Shown in pieces: positions 36,751 through 45,433 of a stretch of 64,000 bases of DNA. The notes under the pieces are model-generated. The model did not search any database and was not told the DNA's origin. It saw only the letters and a list, made by a program, of their open reading frames with translations. This DNA comes from Streptomyces sp. C10-9-1 (GTDB taxonomy: Bacteria > Actinomycetota > Actinomycetes > Streptomycetales > Streptomycetaceae). Location of the stretch: positions 1 to 64,000 of the forward strand of contig NZ_JANHKP010000017.1 in NCBI RefSeq assembly GCF_024497955.1, written 5' to 3'. How positions within the stretch are numbered: the first letter of the stretch is position 1; every line of letters begins with the position of its first letter. A program made the position numbers and the translations under genes.

Positions 36751-37527
36751 CTACTGCACGCCGAGCTTCTCCAGCTCCGCGGGGAGCGCGGTCTGCTCGA
36801 CGTCCTTGCCGTCGATGCGGACCGTGGGGGTGCCCTTGATCCCGGCCTCGTTGAAGTCGTCGATCACCGTCAGGGCCCACTTGTCGTAGGTGCCCTTCTC
36901 GACGGCCTGGCTGAACTCCTCGCTGTCCTTCAGCGCGTCGACGTTCTTCGCGACGTCGAGGAGGTAGGAGTCGTCGGCGAACTTGTCGTCGATCTCCTCG
37001 GGGTGGTGCTCCGCCGAGTAGAGCAGGCCGTGGTACTCGGCGAAGGCCTCCGGGCTGACGTTCAGGGCGGCGCCGAGCGCGCTGATGGCGTTCTTGGAAC
37101 CGCTGCCGCCGATGTTGTCGTCGATGATCGAGCCCAGGTGGACGCGGAGGGTGAGCTTCCCCTCCTCGGCGCCCTTCTTCAGCTTCTCGCCGTTGGTCTG
37201 CTCGAAGGCGGCGCACGCGGGGCAGCGCAGGTCCTCGTAGATGTCGATCGTCTTGCCGCCGCCCTTGCCCAGGCTGACGGTCAGGCCGTCACCGCCCGAG
37301 TTGGCGGGCTTCACCAGCGTCTGGTCCTTGGCCGCCTCCCATTCGGAGGGCTTGTTGGCCTGCACGACGGCGTAGCCGATGCCGCCGGCCAGGGCCAGCA
37401 CCAGGGCTCCGGCTCCGGCGACGACCATCTGCCGCCGCATCCTGTCCTTCTTGGCCTGGCGCTCGCGCTCCTCGCGCAGACGCTCGCGGGCCGCGGTCTT
37501 GCTGGCCTGGCTGTTGCGCTTGCTCAT
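36751..37527 (-). CDS. membrane-anchored DsbA-like thioredoxin-fold protein
   Basis: 258-aa thiol oxidoreductase-like protein. A charged cytoplasmic N-terminus (1-33) and one helix (about 34-56) anchor it; the outside domain has C102-P-A-C105 and a cis-Pro loop (GTPTVRIDG, near residue 235). This matches DsbA/DSBA-like thioredoxins (Pfam thioredoxin_4) that form disulfides in exported proteins. ATG 37527; the frame is open to 37674, but homologues begin with a basic SKRNSQ-type stretch. It is the downstream partner of an unknown membrane protein. Confidence 0.9.
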   Translation of the reverse strand: MSKRNSQASKTAARERLREERERQAKKDRMRRQMVVAGAGALVLALAGGIGYAVVQANKPSEWEAAKDQTLVKPANSGGDGLTVSLGKGGGKTIDIYEDLRCPACAAFEQTNGEKLKKGAEEGKLTLRVHLGSIIDDNIGGSGSKNAISALGAALNVSPEAFAEYHGLLYSAEHHPEEIDDKFADDSYLLDVAKNVDALKDSEEFSQAVEKGTYDKWALTVIDDFNEAGIKGTPTVRIDGKDVEQTALPAELEKLGVQ

Positions 37528-37703
37528 GGTGGTGTCACTCCGTGTGGGGATGGGGTACGGCTGGGTGCGCGCCCGGCAGGGCCGCGTGCCGCCCCGGGAC
37601 GGGGGCGGGCGGAGGCGGGGCGCGGGGGTCGAACGGGGCGGGTGCCGCACGCGGGGCGCGGGCGAGCCGCGCACGGGGGGCCCGGGCGCGGACGGTCCGG
37701 GCG

Positions 37704-38402
37704 TCAGGCGACGTGCGGCACGGCACCCGGCGGACCGCGCCGGCCCACGGCGTGCACCAGCAGCCGGGTGCGCGCCGCGCGCGGTGCCCGGGCCGGTGGC
37801 CGGGGAAGCCGCCGGGGGCAGGGCGGGCGGACCGCCGCCACCGCCAGCAGCAGCGGCCGGAAGGCCAGGGCGCAGGCGGTGCGCAGCAGCCGCGCCAGCG
37901 CGGCCTCACCGCGCCGCAGCCAGGCCGCCGCCACGGCGCCGACGGCGATGTGCGCCGCGAGCAGCAGCCACGGCACGGCCGGGTCGGGGGAGCCGTGCAG
38001 CGCGGCGGGCGCCGGGCCGCCGCCCGCTGCGAGCGGGGCGAGCCCGCTGCCGACGCCGCTGCACAGCACGTCCAGGCCCACCGAGCGCAGCGAGCCGGTG
38101 ACCGGCCCGCCGGCCGCCCCGTAGCAGGCGTGCTGCCCGGTGGTGAAGACCGTGTCCGCCGCCAGCTCCAGGGGGATCAGCAGCCCGGCGATCCGCCAGT
38201 AGCCGCGCTCCCGGCCGGAGAGGGCGTAGGCGACGCCGAACACGGCCGCCGACAGCAGCGCGACCGTGGCCACGGGCAGCGGGGCCTGCGAGAGCAGCAC
38301 ATGGGAGGCCGCGGACAGCGTCACGACCAGTGCCGTGAAGACCGCCGCCCGCAGTACCCGCGTCTGCGTCCCGGATATGTCCATCGTGGGTGAGTGTGCC
38401 AC
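37704..38402 (-). CDS. unknown polytopic membrane protein
   Basis: 232-aa protein I do not recognise. About four hydrophobic helices (near 17-34, 42-60, 70-90 and 140-160) and a basic Pro/Arg-rich tail. Two Cys (HACYG and VLCSG) lie in the loop after helix 3; they are not a CxxC pair, so it is not a VKOR-type partner for the neighbouring DsbA. GTG 38402 with AGGAAGG close upstream; an ATG at 38384 is possible. Same strand as dsbA and DUF2252 genes, with 20-176 bp gaps. Confidence 0.75.
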   Translation of the reverse strand: MAHSPTMDISGTQTRVLRAAVFTALVVTLSAASHVLLSQAPLPVATVALLSAAVFGVAYALSGRERGYWRIAGLLIPLELAADTVFTTGQHACYGAAGGPVTGSLRSVGLDVLCSGVGSGLAPLAAGGGPAPAALHGSPDPAVPWLLLAAHIAVGAVAAAWLRRGEAALARLLRTACALAFRPLLLAVAAVRPPCPRRLPRPPARAPRAARTRLLVHAVGRRGPPGAVPHVA

Positions 38403-38422
38403 GCCTTCCTGTCGGGGCGGTG

Positions 38423-39793
38423 TCAGGCCCCGAGGCGGGCGGCCGGAAACACGGTGGGCGGGGCGGCCGCCAGTCCGGGTATCCGCCCGTTGCGGAAGAG
38501 GTCGACGAAGATCATGTGATCGGTCCGGGCGCGGGCGGCGTAGTCGTGTGCGAAGTCCACGAGCAGCTCCGCGAAGCCCTCCTCGTCCGCGGCGATCGCC
38601 GCGTCGATGGCGCGCTCGGTGGAGTACGGCACCAGCGAGTGGCCGCTCTCGTCGTCCGCCGCCGCGTGCATGGTGGCCGTGGCGCGACCCAGGTCGGCCA
38701 CGACGGCCGCCATCTCGGCCGGGTCGTCCAGGCCGGACCAGTCCAGGTCCACCGCGTACGGCGAGACCTCGGCGACCAGCTGGCCCGCCCCGTCCAGCTC
38801 CGTCCAGCCGAGCCAGGGGTCGGCGTGCGCCTGGAGCGCGCGCTGGGAGATCACGGTGCGGTGGCCCTCGTGGCGGAAGTAGGCGCGCACCGCGGGATCC
38901 GTGACATGGCGCGAGACGGCCGGGGTCTGGCCCTGCTTCATGTAGATCACCACGTCGTTCTCCAGGGCGTCGCTGCTGCCCTCCAGGAGGATGTTGTACG
39001 AGGGCAGGCCCGCCGAGCCGATCCCCACGCCGCGCCGGCCCACCACGTCCTTGACCCGGTAGGAGTCGGGCCGGGCCAGGCTGGCCTCGGGCAGCGTCTC
39101 CAGATAGCCGTCGAAGGCGTCCAGCACCTTGTAGCGGGTGGCCGCGTCGAGCTCGACGGCCCCGCCGCCGGAGCCGAAGCGGCGCTCCACGTCGTGGACC
39201 TCCGTCAGCGAGTCCAGGAGTGAGAAGCGGGTCAGCGAGCGGGCCGCGCGCAGGGCCTCCAGCAGGGGGCCCTCGGCGGTGTCCAGCATGAACGGCGGCA
39301 GCTCCTCGCGCCCCGCGCCGGCGGCCAGCGCACCGATCCGCTCCCGGTAGGCGGCGGCGCAGATCCGCACCAGTTCGGTGATCTGGGGGTCGCTGAGCGC
39401 CTTGGTGTAGCCGATCAGCGCCAGGGAGGCCGCGAGGCGCCGCAGGTCCCAGGTGAACGGGCCGACGTAGGCCTCGTCGAAGTCGTTGGCGTTGAAGACC
39501 AGGCGGCCCGTGGCGTCCATGTAGGTGCCGAAGTTCTCCGCGTGCAGGTCGCCGTGGATCCACACCCGGCCGGTGCGCTCGTCCAGGAACGGCCCGCCCT
39601 CCCGCTCCTCGCGCAGGTCGCCGTAGAACAGGCAGGCGCTGCCCCGGTAGAAGGCGAAGGCCGAGGCGGCCATCCTGCGGAACTTGACCCGGAAGGCCGC
39701 CGGATCGGCGGCCAGGAGCTCGCCGAAGGCGGAGTCGAAGACGGCGAGGATCTCCTCGCCGCGCTGCTCGGCGTCGTGCTGCGGGAGCGGCAT
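38423..39793 (-). CDS. DUF2252 family protein (kinase-like fold)
   Basis: 456-aa protein of the DUF2252 family. HGDLHAENFG (80-89) and NDFDEAYVGPFTWDLRRLA (from 103) resemble the catalytic and metal-binding loops of aminoglycoside phosphotransferase-like kinases, so a small-molecule or protein kinase activity is possible but unproven. ATG 39793 with GGAGG 10 nt upstream. A 1668-aa open frame extending to 43429 is antisense to dnaE and was rejected. Divergent from dnaE. Confidence 0.88.
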   Translation of the reverse strand: MPLPQHDAEQRGEEILAVFDSAFGELLAADPAAFRVKFRRMAASAFAFYRGSACLFYGDLREEREGGPFLDERTGRVWIHGDLHAENFGTYMDATGRLVFNANDFDEAYVGPFTWDLRRLAASLALIGYTKALSDPQITELVRICAAAYRERIGALAAGAGREELPPFMLDTAEGPLLEALRAARSLTRFSLLDSLTEVHDVERRFGSGGGAVELDAATRYKVLDAFDGYLETLPEASLARPDSYRVKDVVGRRGVGIGSAGLPSYNILLEGSSDALENDVVIYMKQGQTPAVSRHVTDPAVRAYFRHEGHRTVISQRALQAHADPWLGWTELDGAGQLVAEVSPYAVDLDWSGLDDPAEMAAVVADLGRATATMHAAADDESGHSLVPYSTERAIDAAIAADEEGFAELLVDFAHDYAARARTDHMIFVDLFRNGRIPGLAAAPPTVFPAARLGA

Positions 39794-39892
39794 CGCGCGG
39801 TGCCTCCAGGGGGATCGCGGGGCGTGGCCTGTCGCCCGGTACCAACGCGCGGCACCCTCCCGGAGTGCCCGCCCGCCGTCTGCGCCGGCACG

Positions 39893-39898
39893 TAGACT
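39893..39898 (+). promoter_or_regulatory. candidate -10 of dnaE
   Basis: TAGACT lies 63 bp upstream of the dnaE GTG in the divergent gap; no good -35 is seen. Confidence 0.35.
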
Positions 39899-39961
39899 TC
39901 CGAGCTGTCCCCCCAGACCGCGCCCAGCCTGGCGACCGACGTTCCCCGGAGGCCATCCGCC

Positions 39962-42900
39962 GTGACCAAGCCGCCCTTCACGCACCTGCACGTCCACACC
40001 CAGTACTCCCTGCTGGACGGTGCCGCGCGGCTCAAGGACATGTTCGACGCGTGCAACGAGATGGGCATGACCCACATCGCCATGTCCGACCACGGCAACC
40101 TGCACGGCGCCTACGACTTCTTCCACTCCGCGAAGAAGGCCGGGGTCACCCCGATCATCGGGATCGAGGCCTATGTCGCCCCCGAGTCCCGGCGGAACAA
40201 GCGGAAGATCCAGTGGGGGCAGCCGCACCAGAAGCGGGACGACGTCTCCGGCTCCGGCGGCTACACCCACAAGACCATCTGGGCGGCGAACGCCACCGGC
40301 CTGCACAACCTCTTCCGGCTCTCCTCCGACGCCTACGCCGAGGGCTGGCTCCAGAAGTGGCCGCGGATGGACAAGGAGACCATCGCCCAGTGGTCCGAGG
40401 GGCTGATCGCCTCCACCGGCTGCCCCTCCGGCGAGCTCCAGACCCGGCTGCGCCTCGGTCAGTTCGACGAGGCGCTGAAGGCTGCCTCGGACTACCAGGA
40501 CATCTTCGGCAAGGACCGCTACTTCCTGGAGCTGATGGACCACGGCATCGAGATCGAGCGCCGGGTCCGCGACGGCCTGCTGGAGATCGGCCGGAAGCTC
40601 GGCATCCCGCCGCTGGTCACCAACGACTCGCACTACACCTACTCCCACGAGGCGCAGGCGCACGACGCGCTGCTGTGCATCCAGACGGGCAAGAACCTCT
40701 CCGACCCGGACCGCTTCCGCTTCGACGGCACCGGCTACTACCTCAAGTCGACCGACGAGATGTACGCCATCGACTCCTCCGACGCCTGGCAGGAGGGCTG
40801 CCGCAACACCCTGCTGGTCGCGGAGCAGGTCGACACCACGGGCATGTTCGAGAAGCGCGACCTGATGCCCCGGTTCGACATCCCCGAGGGCTACACCGAG
40901 GTCTCCTGGTTCCGCGAGGAGACCATGCGGGGCATGGAGCGGCGCTTCCCCGGCGGCGTCCCGGAGGACCGCCTCAAGCAGGTCGAGTACGAGATGGACA
41001 CGATCATCTCGATGGGCTTCCCCGGGTACTTCCTCGTGGTCGCCGACTTCATCATGTGGGCCAAGAACCAGGGCATCGCCGTCGGCCCCGGCCGGGGATC
41101 CGCGGCCGGCTCGATCGTCGCCTACGCGCTGGGCATCACCGACCTCGACCCCATTCCGCACGGGCTGATCTTCGAGCGGTTCCTCAACCCCGAGCGCATC
41201 TCGATGCCCGACGTCGACATCGACTTCGACGAGCGCAGGCGCGTCGAGGTGATCCGGTACGTGACCGAGAAGTACGGCGCCGACAAGGTCGCCATGATCG
41301 GCACCTACGGCACCATCAAGGCCAAGAACGCGATCAAGGACTCCGCCCGCGTGCTGGGCTACCCGTACGCGATGGGCGACCGGATCACCAAGGCCATGCC
41401 CGCCGACGTGCTCGGCAAGGGCATCCCGCTCTCCGGCATCATCGACCCCTCCCACCCCCGGTACTCGGAGGCGGGCGAGGTCCGCGGGATGTACGAGAAC
41501 GAGCCGGACGTGAAGAAGGTCATCGACACCGCGCGGGGTGTGGAGGGCCTGGTCCGGCAGATGGGCGTGCACGCGGCCGGCGTGATCATGTCCAGCGAGA
41601 CCATCACCGACCACGTCCCCGTCTGGGTGCGCCACACCGACGGCGTCACCATCACGCAGTGGGACTACCCGAGCTGCGAGTCGCTCGGCCTGCTCAAGAT
41701 GGACTTCCTGGGCCTGCGCAACCTCACGATCATGGACGACGCCGTCAAGATGGTGAAGGCCAACAAGGGGGTCGACATCGACCTCCTGAGCCTCCCGCTC
41801 GACGACCCCACGACCTTCGAGCTCCTCCAGCGCGGCGACACCCTGGGCGTCTTCCAGTTCGACGGCGGGCCGATGCGCTCCCTGCTGCGGCTGATGAAGC
41901 CCGACAACTTCGAGGACATCTCCGCCGTCTCGGCCCTGTACCGGCCGGGCCCGATGGGCATGAACTCCCACACCAACTACGCCCTGCGCAAGAACGGCCA
42001 GCAGGAGATCACCCCCATCCACCCCGAGCTGGAGGAGCCGCTCAGGGAGGTCCTGGACGTCACCCACGGCCTGATCGTCTACCAGGAGCAGGTGCAGAAG
42101 GCCGCCCAGATCATCGCCGGGTACTCGCTCGGCGAGGCCGACATCCTCCGCCGGGTGATGGGCAAGAAGAAGCCCGAGGAGCTGGCGAAGAACTTCACCA
42201 TCTTCCAGGCCGGCGCCCGTAAGAACGAGTTCAGCGACGAGGCGATCCAGGCGCTGTGGGACGTGCTGGTCCCCTTCGCGGGCTACGCCTTCAACAAGGC
42301 CCACTCCGCCGCCTACGGCCTGGTGTCGTACTGGACGGCCTACCTCAAGGCCAACCACCCCGCCGAGTACATGGCGGCCCTCCTCACCTCGGTCAAGGAC
42401 GACAAGGACAAGTCCGCCGTCTACCTGAACGAGTGCCGCCGCATGGGCATCAAGGTCCTGCCGCCCAACGTCAACGAGTCGCAGCCCAACTTCGCCGCCC
42501 AGGGCGACGACGTGATCCTCTTCGGCCTCACTGCGGTCCGCAACGTCGGCACCAACGTGGTGGAGTCGATCATCCGCACGCGCAAGGCGAAGGGGAAGTA
42601 CAGCACCTTCCCCGACTTCCTCGACAAGGTCGAGGCCGTGGTCTGCAACAAGCGCACCGTCGAGTCGCTGATCAAGGCGGGCGCCTTCGACGAGATGGGC
42701 CACACCCGCAAGGGCCTGGTCGCCCACCACGAGCCGATGATCGACAACGTGGTGGCGGTGAAGCGCAAGGAGGCCGAGGGGCAGTTCGACCTCTTCGGCG
42801 GGATGGGCGAGGAGGAGAGCAGCGAACCCGGCTTCGGGCTGGACGTCGAGTTCTCGGACGTCGAGTGGGATAAGTCCTATCTGCTCGCCCAGGAGCGGGA

Positions 42901-43501
42901 GATGCTCGGCCTCTACGTCTCCGACCACCCGCTGTTCGGCATCGAGCACGTGCTCTCCGACAAGACGGACGCGGCGATCGCCCAGCTGACGGGCGGCGAG
43001 CACTCCGACGGCGCGGTCGTCACCATCGGCGGGATCATCTCCGGCCTCCAGCGCAAGATGACCAAGCAGGGCAACGCCTGGGCCATCGCCACCGTCGAGG
43101 ACCTGGCGGGCTCGATCGAGTGCATGTTCTTCCCCGCGACCTACCAGCTGGTGTCGACGCAGCTGGTCGAGGACACCGTGGTCTTCGTGAAGGGGCGGCT
43201 CGACAAGCGGGAGGACGTGCCCCGGCTGGTGGCCATGGAGCTCCAGGTCCCCGACCTGAGTTCCGCCGGCGCCAACGCGCCGGTGGTCGTCACCATCCCG
43301 ACCGTGCGGGTCACCCCGCCCATGGTCGCCCGCCTCGGCGAGATCCTCAGCCACCACAAGGGCAACACCGAGGTGCGGATCAAGCTCCAGGGCCCCCGCA
43401 CGACCACGGTCCTGCGGCTCGACCGCCACCGGGTCCAGCCCGATCCCGCCCTCTTCGGCGACCTGAAGGTGCTGCTCGGCCCCTCCTGTCTGGCGGGCTG
43501 A
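39962..43501 (+). CDS. dnaE: DNA polymerase III alpha subunit DnaE (replicative)
   Basis: 1179-aa replicative polymerase, the DnaE1 type. PHP domain from residue 8 (HLHVHTQYSLLDG; metal-binding His/Asp residues look intact, e.g. MSDHGNLHG), polymerase core with catalytic aspartates in PDVDIDFDERRR (D417, D419, D421 region), fingers and tandem HhH region, and a C-terminal OB-fold (about 1018-1090, VTIGGIISGLQRKMTKQG). GTG 39962, ribosome binding site GGAGG. Length is typical of actinobacterial DnaE1; DnaE2/ImuC is about 100 aa shorter and found with imuB. Confidence 0.97.
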   Translation: MTKPPFTHLHVHTQYSLLDGAARLKDMFDACNEMGMTHIAMSDHGNLHGAYDFFHSAKKAGVTPIIGIEAYVAPESRRNKRKIQWGQPHQKRDDVSGSGGYTHKTIWAANATGLHNLFRLSSDAYAEGWLQKWPRMDKETIAQWSEGLIASTGCPSGELQTRLRLGQFDEALKAASDYQDIFGKDRYFLELMDHGIEIERRVRDGLLEIGRKLGIPPLVTNDSHYTYSHEAQAHDALLCIQTGKNLSDPDRFRFDGTGYYLKSTDEMYAIDSSDAWQEGCRNTLLVAEQVDTTGMFEKRDLMPRFDIPEGYTEVSWFREETMRGMERRFPGGVPEDRLKQVEYEMDTIISMGFPGYFLVVADFIMWAKNQGIAVGPGRGSAAGSIVAYALGITDLDPIPHGLIFERFLNPERISMPDVDIDFDERRRVEVIRYVTEKYGADKVAMIGTYGTIKAKNAIKDSARVLGYPYAMGDRITKAMPADVLGKGIPLSGIIDPSHPRYSEAGEVRGMYENEPDVKKVIDTARGVEGLVRQMGVHAAGVIMSSETITDHVPVWVRHTDGVTITQWDYPSCESLGLLKMDFLGLRNLTIMDDAVKMVKANKGVDIDLLSLPLDDPTTFELLQRGDTLGVFQFDGGPMRSLLRLMKPDNFEDISAVSALYRPGPMGMNSHTNYALRKNGQQEITPIHPELEEPLREVLDVTHGLIVYQEQVQKAAQIIAGYSLGEADILRRVMGKKKPEELAKNFTIFQAGARKNEFSDEAIQALWDVLVPFAGYAFNKAHSAAYGLVSYWTAYLKANHPAEYMAALLTSVKDDKDKSAVYLNECRRMGIKVLPPNVNESQPNFAAQGDDVILFGLTAVRNVGTNVVESIIRTRKAKGKYSTFPDFLDKVEAVVCNKRTVESLIKAGAFDEMGHTRKGLVAHHEPMIDNVVAVKRKEAEGQFDLFGGMGEEESSEPGFGLDVEFSDVEWDKSYLLAQEREMLGLYVSDHPLFGIEHVLSDKTDAAIAQLTGGEHSDGAVVTIGGIISGLQRKMTKQGNAWAIATVEDLAGSIECMFFPATYQLVSTQLVEDTVVFVKGRLDKREDVPRLVAMELQVPDLSSAGANAPVVVTIPTVRVTPPMVARLGEILSHHKGNTEVRIKLQGPRTTTVLRLDRHRVQPDPALFGDLKVLLGPSCLAG

Positions 43502-43539
43502 GCCGGCAGGGCGCTCCGCCGCCTCCCCCCCCCCGCGCG

Positions 43540-43583
43540 CGCAGCAGGGGCGCGCCCGTCCTCACGGGCGCGCCCCTGCTGCG
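43540..43583. terminator. bidirectional terminator dnaE / 57-aa gene
   Basis: 20-bp perfect stem (43540-43559 with 43564-43583), loop CCTC, between convergent dnaE and the small minus-strand gene. A run of ten C (43525-43534) precedes it. Confidence 0.85.
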
Positions 43584-43604
43584 TGACCGAACCGGTCGCC
43601 GCGC

Positions 43605-43778
43605 TCAGTTGTGGCCGAAGCGCTTCTGACGGCCCTTGCTCGCCACGTCGGCGGGCGTCACCTGCGTCATGCGCTGCTCGGCCTGGGCCTCCATCGACGA
43701 CTTCTGCGCGTCCTGCCGGCCGCGCTCCGCCGGCGACTGCTTCTGGTGGGCGCGATCTCGGTTCTTGTTCTTGGCCAT
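43605..43778 (-). CDS. very small hydrophilic protein (57 aa)
   Basis: Reading the minus strand from ATG 43778 gives 57 residues, MAKNKNRDRAHQKQ... ending GRQKRFGHN. It is rich in Lys, Arg, Gln and has no hydrophobic segment. The support is strong for its size: AGGAGG sits 7 nt before the ATG, codon third positions follow the GC-rich pattern, and a terminator lies just downstream. It looks like the small basic proteins annotated as hypothetical in streptomycetes. Function unknown; a ribosome- or nucleic-acid-associated role is only a guess from its charge. Confidence 0.8.
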   Translation of the reverse strand: MAKNKNRDRAHQKQSPAERGRQDAQKSSMEAQAEQRMTQVTPADVASKGRQKRFGHN

Positions 43779-44135
43779 GGTCGTTGCCTCCTGTGAAGGT
43801 CCGCGTGCCCCGAGAAGGCGGTGCGCCCGGGGCCGCGACCAGACTCACACAAGCCAAATACCCCCGCATTTTGGATCATTGCGGACAGTAGCGGCGCGAG
43901 GTGACGGCCCCGGCGCCCGATCCGCCACGCCGATGATCGAGTTCCGGCCGCCAACCCTTGCGCGGTCAGGCAGACTCGGAGGAAACCCGGGACAATTCCC
44001 GCTCCGGATCCCGGCCGGCCCCGGCCGCCGGAGCCGGGCGACGGCAGGGGAAGGCGGCGGGCCCCGGCCCGGTCCGCCCCGGCGACCGGGGCGGACCCGG
44101 TGCCCCGAACGAGTCCCCGAAAGAGGGTGGAGCGC
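43779..44135. other. 357-bp divergent gap without gene
   Basis: Holds the promoters of the 57-aa gene and the NYN gene. The section 43850-43890 is AT-richer (AAGCCAAATACCCCC, CATTTTGGATCATTG) and may carry the minus-strand promoter. A perfect 12-bp hairpin (44071-44082 with 44086-44097, loop CGA) lies about 40 bp before the NYN start. No ORF with a ribosome binding site seen. Confidence 0.6.
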
Positions 44136-45422
44136 GTGGACCGATGCGTCGTCCTGGTGGACGCCGGGTATCTCCTGGGGGCCGCCGCGAGCCTGCTCGC
44201 GGGGGAACCCGCGCGCTCGCGGATCACCGTCGACCACGCAGCGCTCGTCCGGGGGCTGCGCGACCTCGCCCAGGCCGACACCGAGCAGCCCCTGCTGCGC
44301 ATCTACTGGTTCGACGGGGCACCCGACCGGGTGCCCCAGCCCGAGCACCGGCGGCTGCGCGTCATGCCCCGGGTCACCGTCAGGCTCGGCGCCCTGACCC
44401 GCAGCGACGGCCGCTGGGCCCAGAAGGGCGTCGACGCGGCCATGCACGCCGAACTCACCGAGCTGGCCAGGAACCGCGCCTGCTCCGACGTGGTCCTCGT
44501 GACCGGCGACGGAGACCTCCTCCCCGGCCTGATGTCCGCCAAGGAGCACGGGGTCGCCGTCCACCTCTGGGCCGTGCAGGCCGCCGACGGCGACTACAAC
44601 CAGTCCGAGGACCTCGTCGCCGAGGCGGACGAGCGCCGGGTGCTCGACCGGGTCTGGATCACCCGTGCCATCCGGGCCAAGGAACTCACCGCGGTCTGCG
44701 CCCCGCCGCCCGTGCCGCGCCCGGAGATCGCGGCCATCCTCTCCGCCCCGCTGCCCGAGTCCGCGCTCGCTGCCTCCGCCGAGCGCGCGGCCGCCGAACG
44801 GGCCGCCCAGGCGCCGGACCGGGACACCGCCCCCGCCGCCGAGGGCACCGCCCCCGAGGCACCCGGCGCACCGGCCCCGCCCAAGGGCGTGCCCACGCCG
44901 AAGGACCTCGCCTCGCTGCACCCCCACGGCCATCCGCCCACCGCACCGCAGCCCGCCGGCGCCACCCTGCGCTGGTCCTCCGACCGGGGCTGGGTGGAGC
45001 GTCCCGGCGGCGCGCCCGGGGAGCCGCCCGAGACCGCCTCGCTGCCGACCCTCGCCCAGCTCACCAGCGCCGAGCAGCGCTGGGCCGACCGCGAGGAGGA
45101 CATCACCACCGTCGGCGGCGACCCCTTCGAGGTGGGACAGGTCTTCGCGCGCCGCTGGATGGAACGGCTGCCGGAGGCCGGGCACGTCCAGCGCCTCGCC
45201 GGCCTCTACCCCCGCATCCCGCACCGTATCGACGGCGAGCTGCTGCGCTACGCCGCCCGCTTCGGGCTGCTGGCCCACAAGGACGACCAGATCGACGAGC
45301 ACGACCGCTACGCGATCCGGGCCGGGTTCTGGCGCGAGATCGACGTGCGCACGGCGGCGGAGCACGCCCCGAGGAGTGACCACCCGGGGCCCGAGGGCGT
45401 CCGGGGCGGCCGGACCCCGTAG
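44136..45422 (+). CDS. NYN (PIN-like) domain protein with C-terminal helical domain
   Basis: 428-aa protein. Residues 1-165 form a NYN/PIN-like nuclease fold with conserved acids: D9 in VVLVDAGYLLG, KGVDAAMHAEL and LVTGDGDLLPGL. A disordered Ala/Pro-rich linker (about 205-280) leads to a C-terminal region (DPFEVGQVFARRWMERL through DDQIDEHDRYAIRAGFW) that looks like a winged-helix or LOTUS-like domain. NYN domains are typically RNases acting on RNA processing, so an RNA substrate is inferred. GTG 44136 with GGTGGAG upstream. It lies just before the ABC genes, but co-function is not implied. Confidence 0.85.
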   Translation: MDRCVVLVDAGYLLGAAASLLAGEPARSRITVDHAALVRGLRDLAQADTEQPLLRIYWFDGAPDRVPQPEHRRLRVMPRVTVRLGALTRSDGRWAQKGVDAAMHAELTELARNRACSDVVLVTGDGDLLPGLMSAKEHGVAVHLWAVQAADGDYNQSEDLVAEADERRVLDRVWITRAIRAKELTAVCAPPPVPRPEIAAILSAPLPESALAASAERAAAERAAQAPDRDTAPAAEGTAPEAPGAPAPPKGVPTPKDLASLHPHGHPPTAPQPAGATLRWSSDRGWVERPGGAPGEPPETASLPTLAQLTSAEQRWADREEDITTVGGDPFEVGQVFARRWMERLPEAGHVQRLAGLYPRIPHRIDGELLRYAARFGLLAHKDDQIDEHDRYAIRAGFWREIDVRTAAEHAPRSDHPGPEGVRGGRTP

Positions 45423-45433
45423 TCTCGTACCTC

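Noticed and set aside
38423..43429. 1668-aa minus-strand open frame
   Set aside because: Everything upstream of 39793 is antisense to dnaE; the real protein is the DUF2252 gene.
43525..43534. run of ten C
   Set aside because: Lies in a non-coding gap before a terminator; no frame depends on it, so possible sequencing slippage does not matter.
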